DNA of 64,000 nucleotides from CAVWSM01 sp963798505 (GTDB lineage: Bacteria > Actinomycetota > Actinomycetes > Jiangellales > Jiangellaceae). The notes beneath the pieces were generated by a model, which made no database searches, had not been told where the DNA came from, and saw only the letters and a list, made by a program, of their open reading frames with translations. Made by a program: the position numbers and the translations under genes. This document shows positions 1 to 8,368 of the stretch, piece after piece (within the stretch, counting starts at the first letter, position 1; every line of letters begins with the position of its first letter). The DNA lies in NCBI GenBank assembly GCA_963798505.1, contig CAWCTX010000016.1:132094-196093 (forward strand), read 5' to 3'.

Positions 1-34
1 GGAACATCTGACCGAACTTCTCGGCGTTGTTCAC
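1..34 (-). CDS. Start of a probable sugar ABC transporter permease (partial)
   Basis: A GTG at 34..32 (complement) opens a frame reading MNNAEKFGQMF and then leaves the window. A good Shine-Dalgarno (AAAGGGGAGG, complement of 41-50) sits 6 nt upstream of the GTG. The gene follows the sugar-binding lipoprotein by 90 nt on the same strand, the usual place for the first permease in a CUT1-type sugar operon. The permease assignment rests on position only, because eleven residues are too few for homology. Confidence 0.5.
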   Translation of the reverse strand, partial: MNNAEKFGQMF

Positions 35-124
35 GTCCCACCTCCCCTTTGAGGACGGCCCGGGAGCGACGGAGCCGAGAGACCCGAGGGGTCACTCGGC
101 TCCGGCGCTCACTCTGTCACATGA

Positions 125-1523
125 TCAAGATGCGGGCCAAGAGTTCTCGATGAAGGTCAAGACCTCCTCGCTGCTCGCACCCGTGATCCAGTCCGTCATG
201 CCCTGCCAGAAGCTGCCGGCACCTACCGCGCCGGGCATGAGGTCGGATCCGTCGAACCGCTGGACCGAGTTGGGGTCCTGGAGAATCTCCACGGAGAGCT
301 TGGAGATCTCGCTGTCGACGTTGGCCGGGTCCAGGCCCTTGTTGGCGGACAGGAACCCGAAGCCCTGCTGGGCCCGCAGGTTCGCCCACGTCGGGCGAGG
401 TGAGGTAGGCCTGGAAGGCCTCCACCTCGGGAGCGGACCGGAAGGCAGCGGTGAACTCGCCACCGACGAGCACCGGCTTCTCTGCCTCGGTCGGCCCAGG
501 CAGGTAGAAGGCGAAGACGTCGCCGTCCTGGCCGACGCTGCCTGCGCCGGCGTCCTGGAAGTTGGCCGCGTAGAACGAGGCCTGACGGTGCAGGAAGCAG
601 GACCCCTCGAGGATCGGCAGGCCGCCGTCCTGGAACGTCGTCGTGGCGATGGTGCTCACGTCACCAAGCCCGCCGTTGACGAAGTCCGGGTTCTTGAGGA
701 TCTCCCCGGCCTGGTCGAGCGCGTCGACGACCTGCGGGTCGTTGAACGGGATCTCGTGCTTCCACCACTGGTCGTAGACGTCCGGCCCGTTGTTGCGGAG
801 GATGAGGTCCTCCATCCAGTCGGTGGCCGGCCAGCCAGTCGCGTCGCCGGAGCCGATGCCCGCGCACCACGCCTTGACCGCGCCCTCGGCGTGGTCCTCG
901 GTGATCTGCTCAGTCAGCGCGATGAGGTCGTCCCACGTCGTGGGCACCTCGTAGCCGTTCTCCTCGAAGGCTGCCGGTGAGTACCACACGAAGGACTTGA
1001 CGTTGGAGCTGTTGGGCGGCGCGTAGAAGACACCGTCGACGCTGCCGTACTCCTTCCACGCCGGGTCGTAGTTCGCATCCACGTTGGCCTCTGCCGCCTC
1101 GCCCACCGGGACGACCGCGTCGAACTCCTGGACCAGCGTCTGCAGCAGACCCGGCTGCGGGATGAACGCGACGTCCGGCGGGTTGCCGGCCTGGATGCGC
1201 ACGGGCAGCTGAGCCTCGAACTCCTTGGAACCCTCGTACTGCACGTCGACGCCGGTGCACTGCTCGAATGGCTCGTACGACGCGATGTAGGCGGCGTCCT
1301 CTGGTGCCACGATCGAGGTGTAGACGGTGACCCGGGTGCCCTCCAGGTCGCCGAACTCCTCGTAGTCGGCGCAGTCGACGGCCGTGGCGTCGTCGGTGCC
1401 GCCGCCTCCCGCGGTGCTGTCGTCGTCATCGTCGTCGCCGCCACAGGCGGCAAGGACGAGTGACAAGCCGAGAGCAGCGGCTACAACAGCGGTGCCGCGG
1501 CGTCTCCGGAAAATGCGTGCCAT
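125..1523 (-). CDS. Extracellular sugar-binding lipoprotein of an ABC importer (frameshifted near C-terminus)
   Basis: This is a family-1 extracellular solute-binding protein, the cell-surface receptor of a carbohydrate ABC importer. It starts at ATG 1523, behind a strong GGAAGGAGG, with an arginine-rich n-region, a hydrophobic core and a lipobox (LAAC, Cys27), then an acidic Asp/Gly linker. The body has the usual fold signatures, such as the AGNPPDVAFIPQPG stretch and the WMEDLIL region. The frame breaks near 385: reading on gives proline-rich nonsense ending at 117, while the neighbouring frame continues as NLRAQQGFGFLSANKG and ends ENSWPAS at 125, a normal binding-protein tail. One indel explains this. 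Total length is about 465 residues, normal for the family. A permease gene appears to follow. The substrate is unknown. Confidence 0.85.
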
Positions 1524-1574
1524 GTGGTCGGCCTCCTTCCGCAGCCGCCTCGTCAGCGGCACGGATCGATCTCG

Positions 1575-1603
1575 CACATTCTGTGTTCCTCGATCGAAAT
1601 GTG
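1575..1603. promoter_or_regulatory. Inverted repeat upstream of the sugar-binding gene (candidate operator)
   Basis: CACATT at 1575-1580 and AATGTG at 1598-1603 form an inverted repeat around an interior containing CGATCG. It lies about 50-80 nt upstream of the binding-protein start, where a sugar-responsive repressor could act. No regulator gene is adjacent, so this is suggestive only. Confidence 0.25.
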
Positions 1604-1740
1604 AACGCGCGTGGACGGCAAGGGCAGCGGGCACTCTGGCGGTAACGGTTCGACAACTTCACCGACATGTGACCCCAAGAGTCGGGAGGAGTGGGACGTG
1701 TCGGACATGGTGACGCCATGAGAGCGCTCCATCGCCTCGG

Positions 1741-1746
1741 TAACCT
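1741..1746 (+). promoter_or_regulatory. Candidate -10 element (TAACCT) of a leaderless HIT mRNA
   Basis: The TAnnnT hexamer ends 8 nt before ATG 1755, and no Shine-Dalgarno is present. The same spacing recurs before several other genes in the window. Confidence 0.4.
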
Positions 1747-1754
1747 CGGCCTTG

Positions 1755-2165
1755 ATGGACGGCTGCGTGTTCTGCGAGATCGCGTCCGGGTCGCGGCCCG
1801 CGGCGGTCGTCATGGAGACCGACGAGGTCGTTGCCTTCCTCGACGCACGGCCGGTGTTCAAGGGGCACGCCCTCGTCGTTCCCCGGAGTCATATCGCCAC
1901 GCTGCCCGACCTGCCCGACGAGCTCGTGCTGCCGTACGTCCGCGCTGTTCGCGCGATCGCCGCCGCGATGCCGGAGGCGTACGGCTGCCAAGGCACCTTC
2001 GTGGCCGCCAACAACGTCGTCAGCCAGAGCGTGCCGCACCTGCACGTCCACGTCGTGCCGCGCACGAAGGGTGACGGGTTGCGCGGATTCTTCTGGCCGC
2101 GCACGCGGTACGCATCCGATGACGAGGCCGAGACCTACGCGGCGAAGCTGCGAGCGGTGCTGTGA
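1755..2165 (+). CDS. HIT-family nucleotide hydrolase/transferase
   Basis: A small cytosolic histidine-triad protein of 136 residues, the normal size for HINT-type purine nucleoside phosphoramidases. The N-terminus has the zinc-type CVFCEIA motif (Cys-x-x-Cys), followed by HALVVPRSH. The catalytic HIT triad reads HLHVHVVPR near the C-terminus. Start: ATG 1755, rather than the TTG one codon earlier. There is no Shine-Dalgarno, but TAACCT at 1741-1746 lies 8 nt upstream, so the mRNA may be leaderless. The stop overlaps the next gene's GTG (GTGA), indicating translational coupling to the SRPBCC gene. The physiological substrate cannot be read from sequence. Confidence 0.93.
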   Translation: MDGCVFCEIASGSRPAAVVMETDEVVAFLDARPVFKGHALVVPRSHIATLPDLPDELVLPYVRAVRAIAAAMPEAYGCQGTFVAANNVVSQSVPHLHVHVVPRTKGDGLRGFFWPRTRYASDDEAETYAAKLRAVL

Positions 2166-2616
2166 CAGCGCGTGCGGTGGTGACAGCGTCGGTTGACGTC
2201 GCGGCGCCCGCCGAGCGGGTGTTTCTAGGCATCACCACCTGGGAGCGGCAAGGCGAGTGGATGCTCGGCACGTCGGTCCGCTACGTGGGCGAGCCGGGTG
2301 TCGGCCAGCGGCTGGCGGCCTTCACCGGTGTCGGGCCGTTCGGCTTCCTCGACACGATGACGGTCACCGAGTGGGATCCGCCGCGACGCTGCGTGGTCGA
2401 GCACACCGGCCGGTTGGTGCGTGGGCTGGGGATCGTCTCGGTCGTCGGGTTCGGGCCGTCGCGATCCCGGCTGACTCTGCGGGAGGAGCTCGATCTGCCG
2501 TACGGAGCAGGTAGGGCGGCTGGGCTATCCGTTGGTTCGGCCCGCCTTTGTCGCCGGCATCAAGCTGTCCCTGCGGCGATTCGCGCGGTTGGTCGAGGAA
2601 CCCGTACTGGGGTTGA
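2162..2616 (+). CDS. SRPBCC (START-like) ligand-binding protein, frameshifted
   Basis: The gene starts at GTG 2162, overlapping the HIT stop. The first ~115 residues have the polyketide-cyclase/dehydrase SRPBCC pattern: ASVDVAAPAERVF, then WERQGEWM, and alternating strands ending at LTLREELDLP. After about 2510 the frame is lost. The adjacent frame supplies the expected C-terminal helix (RPAFVAGIKLSLRRFARLVE). The true stop cannot be fixed: one frame stops at 2616, while another reads through to 2762 across the convergent E2 gene. Intact relatives are about 150 residues. Single-base loss looks likelier than decay because the tail is still coding-like. The ligand is unknown. Confidence 0.7.
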
Positions 2617-2628
2617 TGCGGCTCCGCA

Positions 2629-4035
2629 TCAAGCCCAGACGAGTCCAAGGCTCGGATCCTCCAGGAGCGCACCGATGTCGGCGAGGAAGCGCGACCCCTG
2701 CTGGCCGTCGACCAGTCGGTGGTCGAACGACAGCCCGAGCGTGGTCACCCAGCGCTTCTTGATGCGACCCTTGTGCACCCACGGCTGCTCGCGGACTGCG
2801 CCGAAGGCGAGGATGGCTGCCTCGCCGGGGTTGAGGATCGGCGTGCCGGTGTCGACGCCGAAGACCCCAACGTTGGTGATCGAGATCGTGCCGCCGGCGG
2901 TCTCGGCCGGCTGGGTCTTGCCGGCGCGCGCGGTGGCGGCCAGGTCGTTGATGGCAACGGCAAGGTCGCGCAACGACAGCTCGTGGGCGTCCTTGACGTT
3001 GGGCACGATGAGGCCGCGCGGTGTCGCCGCCGCGATGCCGAGGTTGACGTACCGACGCAGCACGATCTCCTGCGCCTCCTCGTCCCACGCACTCGTCACC
3101 TCGGGCGTACGTTGCGCGGCCACGCACAGCGCCTTGGCCACCACGGCGAGCGGCGACAGCTTCACACCCTCGAACTCGCGCGACGCCCGCAGCCGATCGA
3201 CGAGACGCATCGTGCGCGTCACGTCGACGGTGAGGAACTCGGTGACGTGGGGTGCGGTGAACGCCGAGCGCACCATGGCGGCCGCCGTTGCCTTGCGCAC
3301 ACCCTTGATCGGCACGCGCTCCTCGCGCGGCAGCCCCGTCCAGCCGGCTCCAGTCGGAGCGGCCACCGCGGCCGCAGGTGCGGCTGCGGCGGACTCGACG
3401 TCGGTGCGCGTCACGATGCCACCTGCACCGGATGGGGCGACGGTGCGCAGGTCGATGCCAAGGTCCTTGGCGAGCTTGCGTACGGGCGGCTTGGCAAGGA
3501 CTCGCACATCAGCGAAGCCGGGCCGGGTGGGGCTGGAGTTGTTGGCACCTCGGGTGCCAGGGCAACAGCGGCCGCAGGCGTTCCCGCGGGAACGTCCGAA
3601 GCCTTGCGCGGCCGACGGGTCGCCGCTCCCGCGCGCGGTCCGTACCCCACAAGCACCGATTCGCGACCCGCGCCGGGGCTTCGCTGCATGCTGCACGGCG
3701 CCTGACGGGGTCTCCGCTTCCTGATCAGGGGCGCCCGTGTCCGAACCTATTGGACGCGGGGCGCCCTGATCCAAGGAGGGAGCGGCGCCGGCGCCGCCGG
3801 TGTCGACGGCGATGATCGCGGTGCCGACGGGGACGGTGTCACCTTCCGACACGAGCAGTTGCGAGACCACGCCGGCGAACGGCGCGGGCAGCTCGACGAT
3901 CGACTTGGCCGTCTCGATCTCGACGATGACGTCGTTGACCTTGACCTCGTCGCCCGCCTTGACGCGCCAGGCGACGATCTCGGCCTCGGTCAGCCCCTCG
4001 CCGACATCAGGGAGGCGGAACTCCTTAACAGTCAC
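2629..4035 (-). CDS. bkdC: Dihydrolipoamide acyltransferase (E2) of a 2-oxoacid dehydrogenase complex
   Basis: E2 core of the pyruvate/branched-chain 2-oxoacid dehydrogenase. The order is one lipoyl domain (residues ~1-77, lipoyl-lysine motif EIETAKS), a linker, a peripheral-subunit-binding domain (VRKLAKDLGIDLRTV), and the catalytic domain ending SFDHRLVDGQQGSRFL (HxxxD active site). Start: GTG 4035, with GAGGAG just upstream and 9 nt after the E1beta stop. Between about 3535 and 3680 the continuous frame is not the real one. A neighbouring frame gives RESVLVGYGPRAGAATRRPR, the conserved actinobacterial E2 linker, so two compensating shifts are hidden here. A palindromic element (3723-3771) also sits in the linker. 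Substrate choice (pyruvate or branched-chain ketoacids) is not resolved. Confidence 0.88.
   Translation of the reverse strand: MTVKEFRLPDVGEGLTEAEIVAWRVKAGDEVKVNDVIVEIETAKSIVELPAPFAGVVSQLLVSEGDTVPVGTAIIAVDTGGAGAAPSLDQGAPRPIGSDTGAPDQEAETPSGAVQHAAKPRRGSRIGACGVRTARGSGDPSAAQGFGRSRGNACGRCCPGTRGANNSSPTRPGFADVRVLAKPPVRKLAKDLGIDLRTVAPSGAGGIVTRTDVESAAAAPAAAVAAPTGAGWTGLPREERVPIKGVRKATAAAMVRSAFTAPHVTEFLTVDVTRTMRLVDRLRASREFEGVKLSPLAVVAKALCVAAQRTPEVTSAWDEEAQEIVLRRYVNLGIAAATPRGLIVPNVKDAHELSLRDLAVAINDLAATARAGKTQPAETAGGTISITNVGVFGVDTGTPILNPGEAAILAFGAVREQPWVHKGRIKKRWVTTLGLSFDHRLVDGQQGSRFLADIGALLEDPSLGLVWA
3723..3771. repeat. Palindromic repeat element inside the E2 linker
   Basis: Two 20-nt arms, 3723-3742 and 3752-3771, are inverted copies with about 16 of 20 positions paired around a 9-nt loop. 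Each arm carries a GGGGCGCCC core like that of the palindromes at 29.4 and 60.2 kb. It encodes a proline-rich, low-constraint linker segment, so an insertion here could be tolerated. Confidence 0.55.
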
Positions 4036-4044
4036 GCCATCTCC

Positions 4045-5020
4045 TCAGAACGCCAGGGCGCGGTCGACGCCGTCAAGCACGCGGTCGAGGTCGGGGAGGT
4101 ACTCCTCCTCGACGCGCGCGGTCGGGTAAGGCGTGTCGAAACCCGTCACGCGGATCACCGGTGCCTCGAGAGAGTAGAAGCACTCCTCGGTGACTCGCGC
4201 GGCAATCTCGGCTCCCAGCCCATGCGACTGCGCTGCCTCGTGTACGACGACAAGCCGGCCCGTGCGGCGCACCGAGTCGAACACCGGCGGCAGGTCGAGC
4301 GGGGACAGCGTGCGCAGGTCGATGACCTCGAGCGAGCGACCCTCCTGCTCGGCTGCGGCTGCGGCGTCGAGGCACGTACGCACCATCGGCCCGTAGGCAA
4401 CCAGCGTCACGGCATCGCCGGCGCGGACGACATGCGACTCGAACAACGGCGCCGGCGTCGGCGTCCGCATCGAGCTCCGCCTTGTCCCAGTAACGCCGCT
4501 TGGGCTCGAAGAACACGATCGGGTCGTCGGAGGCGATCGACTGCTGGATCATCCAGTAGGCGTCAACCGGGTTGCTCGGCGTGACGACCTTGAGGCCCAT
4601 CGTGTGCGCGAAGTAGGCCTCGGGCGACTCCGAGTGGTGCTCGACCGCGCCGATGCCACCGCCGTAGGGGATGCGGATGACGATGGGCATGCGGAGCGTC
4701 CCGCCGGAGCGGAAGTGCATCTTGGCCACCTGGGAGACGATCTGGTCGAACCCCGGGTAGACGAAACCGTCGAACTGGATCTCACAGACCGGTCGGTATC
4801 CACGCAACGCCAGGCCGACGGCCGAGCCGATGATGCCGGACTCGGCCAGGGGCGTGTCGATGACCCGGTCCTCGCCGAAGTCCTTCTGCAGACCGTCGGT
4901 CACGCGGAACACGCCACCGAGCTTGCCGACGTCCTCGCCCATGATGAGGACCTTGGGGTCACCCTCCATCGCCTTGCGCAGGCCGAGGTTGAGTGCCTTG
5001 CCGAGCGGAATGGTGCTCAT
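4045..5020 (-). CDS. bkdB: 2-oxoacid dehydrogenase E1 component, beta subunit (frameshifted)
   Basis: Transketolase-like beta subunit that pairs with E1alpha to bind thiamine diphosphate. Residues 1-~185 match the family: GEDVGKLGGVFRVTDGL, DTPLAESGIIG, the ATM-free YGGGIGAVEHHSESPEAYF loop, then FFEPKRRYWDKAELDADAD. The frame breaks near 4460. The C-terminal transketolase domain continues in the next frame (ESHVVRAGDAVTLVAYG, VTGFDTPYP, EEEYLPDLDRV) and stops at 4045. The combined length of about 325 residues is normal. ATG 5020 overlaps the E1alpha stop by 4 nt, and the stop lies 9 nt before E2. A single-base error is the simplest explanation, because both sides are conserved. Confidence 0.88.
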
Positions 5021-6174
5021 GCGTGGTGCCCTCCCTCGAACGATGCGGAATAGGCCGCGAACTGCTCACGCTGACGCACGAGCTCAGGCACCTGCTCGAC
5101 GTGGACCTTGTCGAAGATGCTCATCGGCGACGGGTCGGGCAGCGCGCGGCAGCCGTCGCGCAGCCGTACGGCCATGTCCTCGGCCTCAGCGTCGACCTCG
5201 TCGAAGAACTGCGAGGTGGCCTTACCGGTGCGCGACAGGTAGACCTTGACCCGCGCGATCGGGTCCTTGAGCTTCCAGAGCTCGACCTCCTCGGAGGAGC
5301 GATACCGCGTCGGGTCGTCGGACGTCGTGTGTGCCCCCATGCGGTAGGTGAACGCCTCGATGAGCGAGGGGCCACTGCCCTCGCGGGCGCGGTTGAGCGC
5401 GGCCCGGGTGACTGCGAGGCAGGCGAGGACGTCATTGCCGTCGACTCGCACGCCCGGCAGGCCGTAACCGAGCGCCCGCCGGTAGAGCGGCACGCGGGAC
5501 TGGCGCTCCAGCGGCTCGGAGATGGCCCACTGGTTGTTCTGGCAGAACAGGACGAGCGGGAGGTGGTAGGAGGCTGCCCAGACCATCGACTCGTGCACGT
5601 CGCCCTGGCTGGTCGCACCGTCGCCGAAGTAGGTGATCACGGCGGTGTCGCGGTCGGGGTCGCCGGTGCCGACCGCGCCGTCGCGCTGGACACCCATCGC
5701 GTAGCCGGCCGCGTGCAGGGTCTGCGCGCCGATCACGATCGTGTAGAGGTGGAAGTTGTGGTCGCGCGGGTCCCAGCCGCCCTGGCTGGTCCCTCGCCAG
5801 ACCTGGAGCAGCTGCAGCGGATCGACACCGCGGCACAGCGCGACGCCGTGCTCGCGGTAGGTGGGGAAGACGTAGTCCTGGGCGCGCAACGCGCGGCCGG
5901 AGCCGATCTGCGCCGCCTCCTGGCCGAGCAGCGAAGGCCATAGGCCTAGCTCGCCCTGGCGCTGCAGGGCGACTGCCTCGGCGTCGACGCGGCGGTTCAA
6001 GGTGAGGTCACGGTAGAGCCCCCGCAGCTCCTCGTCGCTGATCTCCAGCGGGTAGTCGGGGTGCTCGACCCGTTCGCCCTCGGGAGTGAGCAGCTGGATG
6101 AGCTCCTCGGGGACCTCGGTGGTTGCGCCTTGGGTGGGCGGCGGCGCCCCCGGACGGAACGTCTCGACAGCCAT
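5017..6174 (-). CDS. bkdA: 2-oxoacid dehydrogenase E1 component, alpha subunit
   Basis: First gene of the E1alpha-E1beta-E2 operon; it catalyses thiamine-diphosphate-dependent decarboxylation of a 2-oxoacid. The protein is 385 residues, normal length and unbroken. The ThDP-binding motif is visible as GDGATSQGDVHESM followed about 30 residues later by QNNQWAIS. The phosphorylation-loop-like stretch YRMGAHTTSDDPTRYR is conserved. Start: ATG 6174 behind GAGGAG, in preference to an upstream in-frame GTG. The N-terminal PEGERVEHPDYPLEISDEEL region is typical of actinobacterial PdhA/BkdA. No E3 gene is adjacent, so the complex must borrow dihydrolipoamide dehydrogenase from elsewhere. Branched-chain substrate use is inferred from family precedent only. 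Confidence 0.92.
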   Translation of the reverse strand: MAVETFRPGAPPPTQGATTEVPEELIQLLTPEGERVEHPDYPLEISDEELRGLYRDLTLNRRVDAEAVALQRQGELGLWPSLLGQEAAQIGSGRALRAQDYVFPTYREHGVALCRGVDPLQLLQVWRGTSQGGWDPRDHNFHLYTIVIGAQTLHAAGYAMGVQRDGAVGTGDPDRDTAVITYFGDGATSQGDVHESMVWAASYHLPLVLFCQNNQWAISEPLERQSRVPLYRRALGYGLPGVRVDGNDVLACLAVTRAALNRAREGSGPSLIEAFTYRMGAHTTSDDPTRYRSSEEVELWKLKDPIARVKVYLSRTGKATSQFFDEVDAEAEDMAVRLRDGCRALPDPSPMSIFDKVHVEQVPELVRQREQFAAYSASFEGGHHA

Positions 6175-6279
6175 TGGTCTCCTCGCGTGCGTGGCGCGCG
6201 GGTTCGCCGCGGCCGGTCGTCGCCAGTCCCGCCCCCGACCCACGCGCTAAGGGTGGGCGCGAGGCCGACGACGGCCCGT

Positions 6280-6295
6280 CCGTGACGGGTCACGG
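6280..6295. promoter_or_regulatory. Perfect palindrome in the divergent bkd/DMT promoter region
   Basis: CCGTGAC GG GTCACGG (7-nt arms) lies about 105 nt upstream of the E1alpha start, in the 299-bp divergent region 6175-6473. The rest of that region shows a short CGTT...AACG inverted repeat and no gene. It could be the operator of an Lrp- or GntR-type regulator of the dehydrogenase operon; no regulator gene is adjacent. Confidence 0.35.
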
Positions 6296-6473
6296 TCGTT
6301 GGAGCAACGGTACCCGGGTCGCGGCAATGCTTGCGCCACGCCAGGCGTTGGGCTCGGCACGGCCCTGGCCGAACAACTTGGCGGCATCTGACGTTCACCT
6401 GTCGGTAAATCACTGGCGCTCAGGGTGCCCGAACCGGTGCACTAGACGTAAGGACCACGAGGCGGGGAGACCC

Positions 6474-7439
6474 ATGACACCGGCGGGAATGCGAGCGAGC
6501 ACGACGGCGGTCTGGACGGCGCTGGGCCTGGTCTACGTCGTATGGGGCTCGACCTACCTCGCCATTCGCGTCGTCGTGGAAGCCGACATCCCACCACTGC
6601 TGGGCATGGGGCTGCGCTTCCTGACGGCCGGCGCGCTGCTGGCCGGCTACCTGGCGGCCACGCGCGGGCTCAGCGGCCTGCGGGTGAGCCGGCGGAGCTT
6701 GATCGGCACCGGCGTCATGGGCGTGCTGCTCCTGCTTGGCGGTAACGGCATGGTGGCGGTCGGCGAGCAGACCGTTCCGAGCGGGCTGGCCGCGCTGATC
6801 GTCGGCGCCGTGCCGCTGTGGTTCGCACTACTCCGCGTATCGGGCGGCGACCGGCCGACCCTGCGCTCCTGGCTGGGCGTGCTCATCGGCTTCGCCGGAA
6901 TCGCCGCGATCAGCTTGCCCCGCGGGGGAATCGACGACGTCGAGGCGTGGGGCATCGTTGTTATCGTCATTGCGACGATTTCATGGGCGCTGGGGTCGTA
7001 CTTCTCACCTCGCCTGGGGTTGCCGGGCGACTCGCTGGTCGCGACCGCGTACGAGATGCTGCTCGGCGGCGGCGTCATGTTCCTCGTCGGCCTGCTGGCC
7101 GGTGAGGCTCGCGGGTTCGACGCAAGCGAAGTGGACAGCGAGGGCTGGCTGGCGCTGGCCTACCTCGTCGTGGTCGGGTCGATCATCGGCTACACCGCCT
7201 ACACGTTCCTGCTCGCGCACGCGCCGATCTCCCTGGTTGGCACGTACGCCTACGTCAACCCGGTCGTGGCGGTGTTCCTCGGCTGGCTCATCCTCGACGA
7301 GCCGGTGACCGCGGTCATCGCGTTCGGCGGTCTCCTGGTGGTCATGGGTGTGGCACTCGTCGTCCGGGCCGAGCGGCGTGGCCGGGCCGAGCCGGAGGAG
7401 CGCGAGCCCGAGCTCGTCGGTGAGGCCAGCCGGGAGTAA
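6474..7439 (+). CDS. EamA/DMT-superfamily exporter
   Basis: A ten-helix drug/metabolite transporter of the inner membrane, 321 residues, built as two EamA repeats. It begins with a first helix followed by VVWGSTYLAIRVVVEADIPP, a hallmark of YedA/RhaT-like carriers. The second repeat shows the end motif SLVGTYAYVNPVVAVFLGWL, and the protein closes with a charged tail rich in Arg/Glu. Start: ATG 6474 with GGCGGGGAG upstream; longer in-frame extensions lack a ribosome-binding site. It is divergent from the 2-oxoacid dehydrogenase operon and ends about 50 nt before the GntR gene. The substrate is unknown; amino-acid or metabolite efflux is typical. Confidence 0.9.
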   Translation: MTPAGMRASTTAVWTALGLVYVVWGSTYLAIRVVVEADIPPLLGMGLRFLTAGALLAGYLAATRGLSGLRVSRRSLIGTGVMGVLLLLGGNGMVAVGEQTVPSGLAALIVGAVPLWFALLRVSGGDRPTLRSWLGVLIGFAGIAAISLPRGGIDDVEAWGIVVIVIATISWALGSYFSPRLGLPGDSLVATAYEMLLGGGVMFLVGLLAGEARGFDASEVDSEGWLALAYLVVVGSIIGYTAYTFLLAHAPISLVGTYAYVNPVVAVFLGWLILDEPVTAVIAFGGLLVVMGVALVVRAERRGRAEPEEREPELVGEASRE

Positions 7440-7475
7440 GTGGCGCGGCGGCGACTTGAACTATCTCGCCGCAGG

Positions 7476-7492
7476 TTGTACCAATGGTCTAT
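7476..7492. promoter_or_regulatory. Operator-like site overlapping the gntR start
   Basis: TTGTACCAATGGTCTAT aligns with the palindrome at 8325-8341 and shares its right half (TGGTCTA). It overlaps the ATG of the regulator gene, where binding would give autoregulation. The half-site resembles the TGGTCTAGACCA core known for DasR/NagR-type GntR regulators. Confidence 0.5.
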
Positions 7493-8282
7493 GCAAACCG
7501 CTCCACAGCGGACGGGCAACGACGCCGCCAAGTATCCACAAATTCGCGACCGGCTCGCTGCTCGCCTGGAGACTATGCCCCCTGGGCACGCGCTCCCACC
7601 CGAACGCGAGCTTGCCCAAGAGTACGGCGTCGCGCGCATGACGCTGCGCCGCGCGCTGAGCGCGCTGGTGGCCGACGGGCTGCTCGTCCGGCGGCAGGGA
7701 TCCGGCACGTTCGTCGCCCCCGCCACCGTCTCGCTGCGGCTGGCGGCCAGCTCGTTCACCGAGGACATGCGGGCGCGGGGGCTCACCCCCGGTGCCCGTA
7801 CGCTCGCCGCCTCGATGGGTCCGACGAGCCCGGAGATCGCCGCCCACCTGGAGATCGACGCAGCCGCCGACGTGCTACGCGTCCGGCGGCTGCGGCTGGC
7901 CGACGGCATCCCGATGGCGACCGAGGACCTGCACGTGCCGGTCGCGCTCGTGCCGGGCCTGAGCGCCGACGACCTCGTCGAGCAGTCCTTCTACCGCGTA
8001 CTGAAGGACCGCTTCGGCGTCGAGATCGGGCGCGGCGTGCAGACCATCGTCCCCACGGTCGTCTCCGCAGAGGATGCCGCCGCCCTGCAGGTCGAGCCCG
8101 GCGCGCCCGCCTTCCGGATCGAGCGCATCACGCGATCGATCACCAACCAGGTCGTCGAATACGTCGACTCGGTCTACCGCGGCGACCGCTACCGCCTCGT
8201 CGTCGACATCTTCCCCGCCGGCAGCAGCCAGCCGGCAGCCGTGCCGGCGCAGTCCAGGTCACGAGACGGCATCACGACTTGA
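7491..8282 (+). CDS. GntR/HutC-family transcriptional regulator of the amino-sugar operon
   Basis: N-terminal winged helix (residues ~13-80): LPPERELAQEYGVARMTLRRALSALVADGLLVRRQGSGTFV is the textbook GntR helix-turn-helix and wing. The C-terminal ~160 residues form a UTRA effector domain (LRVRRLRLADGIPMA, ...VEYVDSVYRGDRYR). UTRA members such as NagR and DasR sense GlcNAc-6-P or GlcN-6-P. Length 263. ATG 7491 gives the compact N-terminus typical of the family; it lies inside a likely operator and lacks a Shine-Dalgarno. The salvage operon starts 86 nt downstream, and its promoter carries a matching palindrome. The effector identity is inferred from neighbours (MurQ, AnmK, GH3). Confidence 0.9.
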   Translation: MQTAPQRTGNDAAKYPQIRDRLAARLETMPPGHALPPERELAQEYGVARMTLRRALSALVADGLLVRRQGSGTFVAPATVSLRLAASSFTEDMRARGLTPGARTLAASMGPTSPEIAAHLEIDAAADVLRVRRLRLADGIPMATEDLHVPVALVPGLSADDLVEQSFYRVLKDRFGVEIGRGVQTIVPTVVSAEDAAALQVEPGAPAFRIERITRSITNQVVEYVDSVYRGDRYRLVVDIFPAGSSQPAAVPAQSRSRDGITT

Positions 8283-8324
8283 CCCACCCCGGGTCCGGCT
8301 CCCAAGATGGCCGCGGTCCCAACC

Positions 8325-8341
8325 TTAGACAAGTGGTCTAA
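8325..8341. promoter_or_regulatory. GntR operator palindrome before the salvage operon
   Basis: TTAGAC-AAGTG-GTCTAA: six-base perfect arms around a 5-nt centre, 28 nt before the binding-protein ATG. Its AGTGGTCTA half matches known DasR-type sites, and the whole 17-mer shares 11 positions with the site overlapping the gntR start. Confidence 0.6.
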
Positions 8342-8368
8342 CTCACCCCCAACCCCGAGGAGAAGCTC

